NCBI GenBank assembly: GCA_013396915.1
Contig: VWZL01000320.1
Coordinates: 1,173,134 to 1,237,133, forward strand
Reading direction: 5' to 3'
From: Stercorarius parasiticus
Lineage: Eukaryota; Chordata; Aves; Charadriiformes; Stercorariidae
DNA length: 64,000 bases
Below are positions 63,981-64,000 of this stretch, one piece after another. Under the pieces are notes generated by a model that was not told the DNA's origin, searched no databases, and worked only from the letters and a program-made list of their open reading frames with translations. Positions within the stretch are counted from its first letter, which is position 1. Every line of letters starts with the position of its first letter. Position numbers and translations under genes: made by a program.

Positions 63981-64000
63981 AATCATAGAATAGAATAGAA
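63981..64000 (-). mobile_element. Probable CR1 3' tail cut by the window edge
   Basis: AATCATAGAATAGAATAGAA is the reverse-strand form of a CR1 octamer tail (ATTCTATGATT) degraded to a TAGAA repeat. The element body would lie to the right, outside the window. A simple (TAGAA)n repeat is the alternative. Confidence 0.55.

Noticed and set aside
1..64000. CRISPR arrays, tRNA or rRNA genes
   Set aside because: No regularly spaced repeats with unique spacers, and no cloverleaf with internal promoter boxes or rRNA core sequence, was recognised. The window is animal nuclear DNA.
56426..64000. Exons of the neighbouring semaphorin gene (SEMA3E)
   Set aside because: Expected by synteny somewhere downstream, but no semaphorin-like coding sequence is visible before the window ends.

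Overview
This is vertebrate nuclear DNA, almost certainly from a bird. It is AT-rich, has no operon-like gene packing, contains spliced exons with GT/AG borders, and carries several CR1 non-LTR retrotransposon copies ending in the avian octamer tail (ATTCTATG / ATTCTGTG). I cannot place the species further. The only protein-coding gene I can support is the 3' end of SEMA3A (semaphorin 3A, called collapsin-1 in chick) on the + strand. The predicted residues are very close to the known avian protein.

Layout. Bases 1-590 are the end of an intron. The penultimate coding exon is 591-733, a 1.56 kb intron follows, and the terminal coding exon is 2297-2752. Together they encode the Ig-like domain and the basic, furin-site-bearing C-terminal tail. 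A probable long 3'UTR runs to about 6.6 kb and has at least six AATAAA signals. From about 6.7 kb to 64 kb I see no gene. By known vertebrate synteny this would be the SEMA3A-SEMA3E interval, a large gene-poor region, but nothing in the sequence shows SEMA3E.

The intergenic part holds CR1 copies of different ages. These are a 3' fragment (8463-8565, -), a roughly 48-bp tail (9740-9787, +), an 0.8 kb decayed 3' part (about 14255-15060, +), a very old copy of a different CR1 lineage (about 15822-16395, -), a head-to-head pair (36671-37620, - and 37803-38253, +), a doubtful old fragment (about 43656-43850, +), a 3' tail (about 56331-56425, +) and the start of another tail at the window edge (63981-64000, -). 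All are dead. There is also a GC-rich island ending in AATAAA (about 8869-9265), microsatellites, and several small perfect hairpins.

The most notable observation is an exact 132-bp tandem duplication inside the 36.7-37.6 kb CR1. Both copies are identical even though the host element is degraded, and both carry the same nonsense codon. This points to a recent duplication or an assembly or haplotype artefact. I found no undescribed biological system, no RNA genes that I can support, and no CRISPR array.
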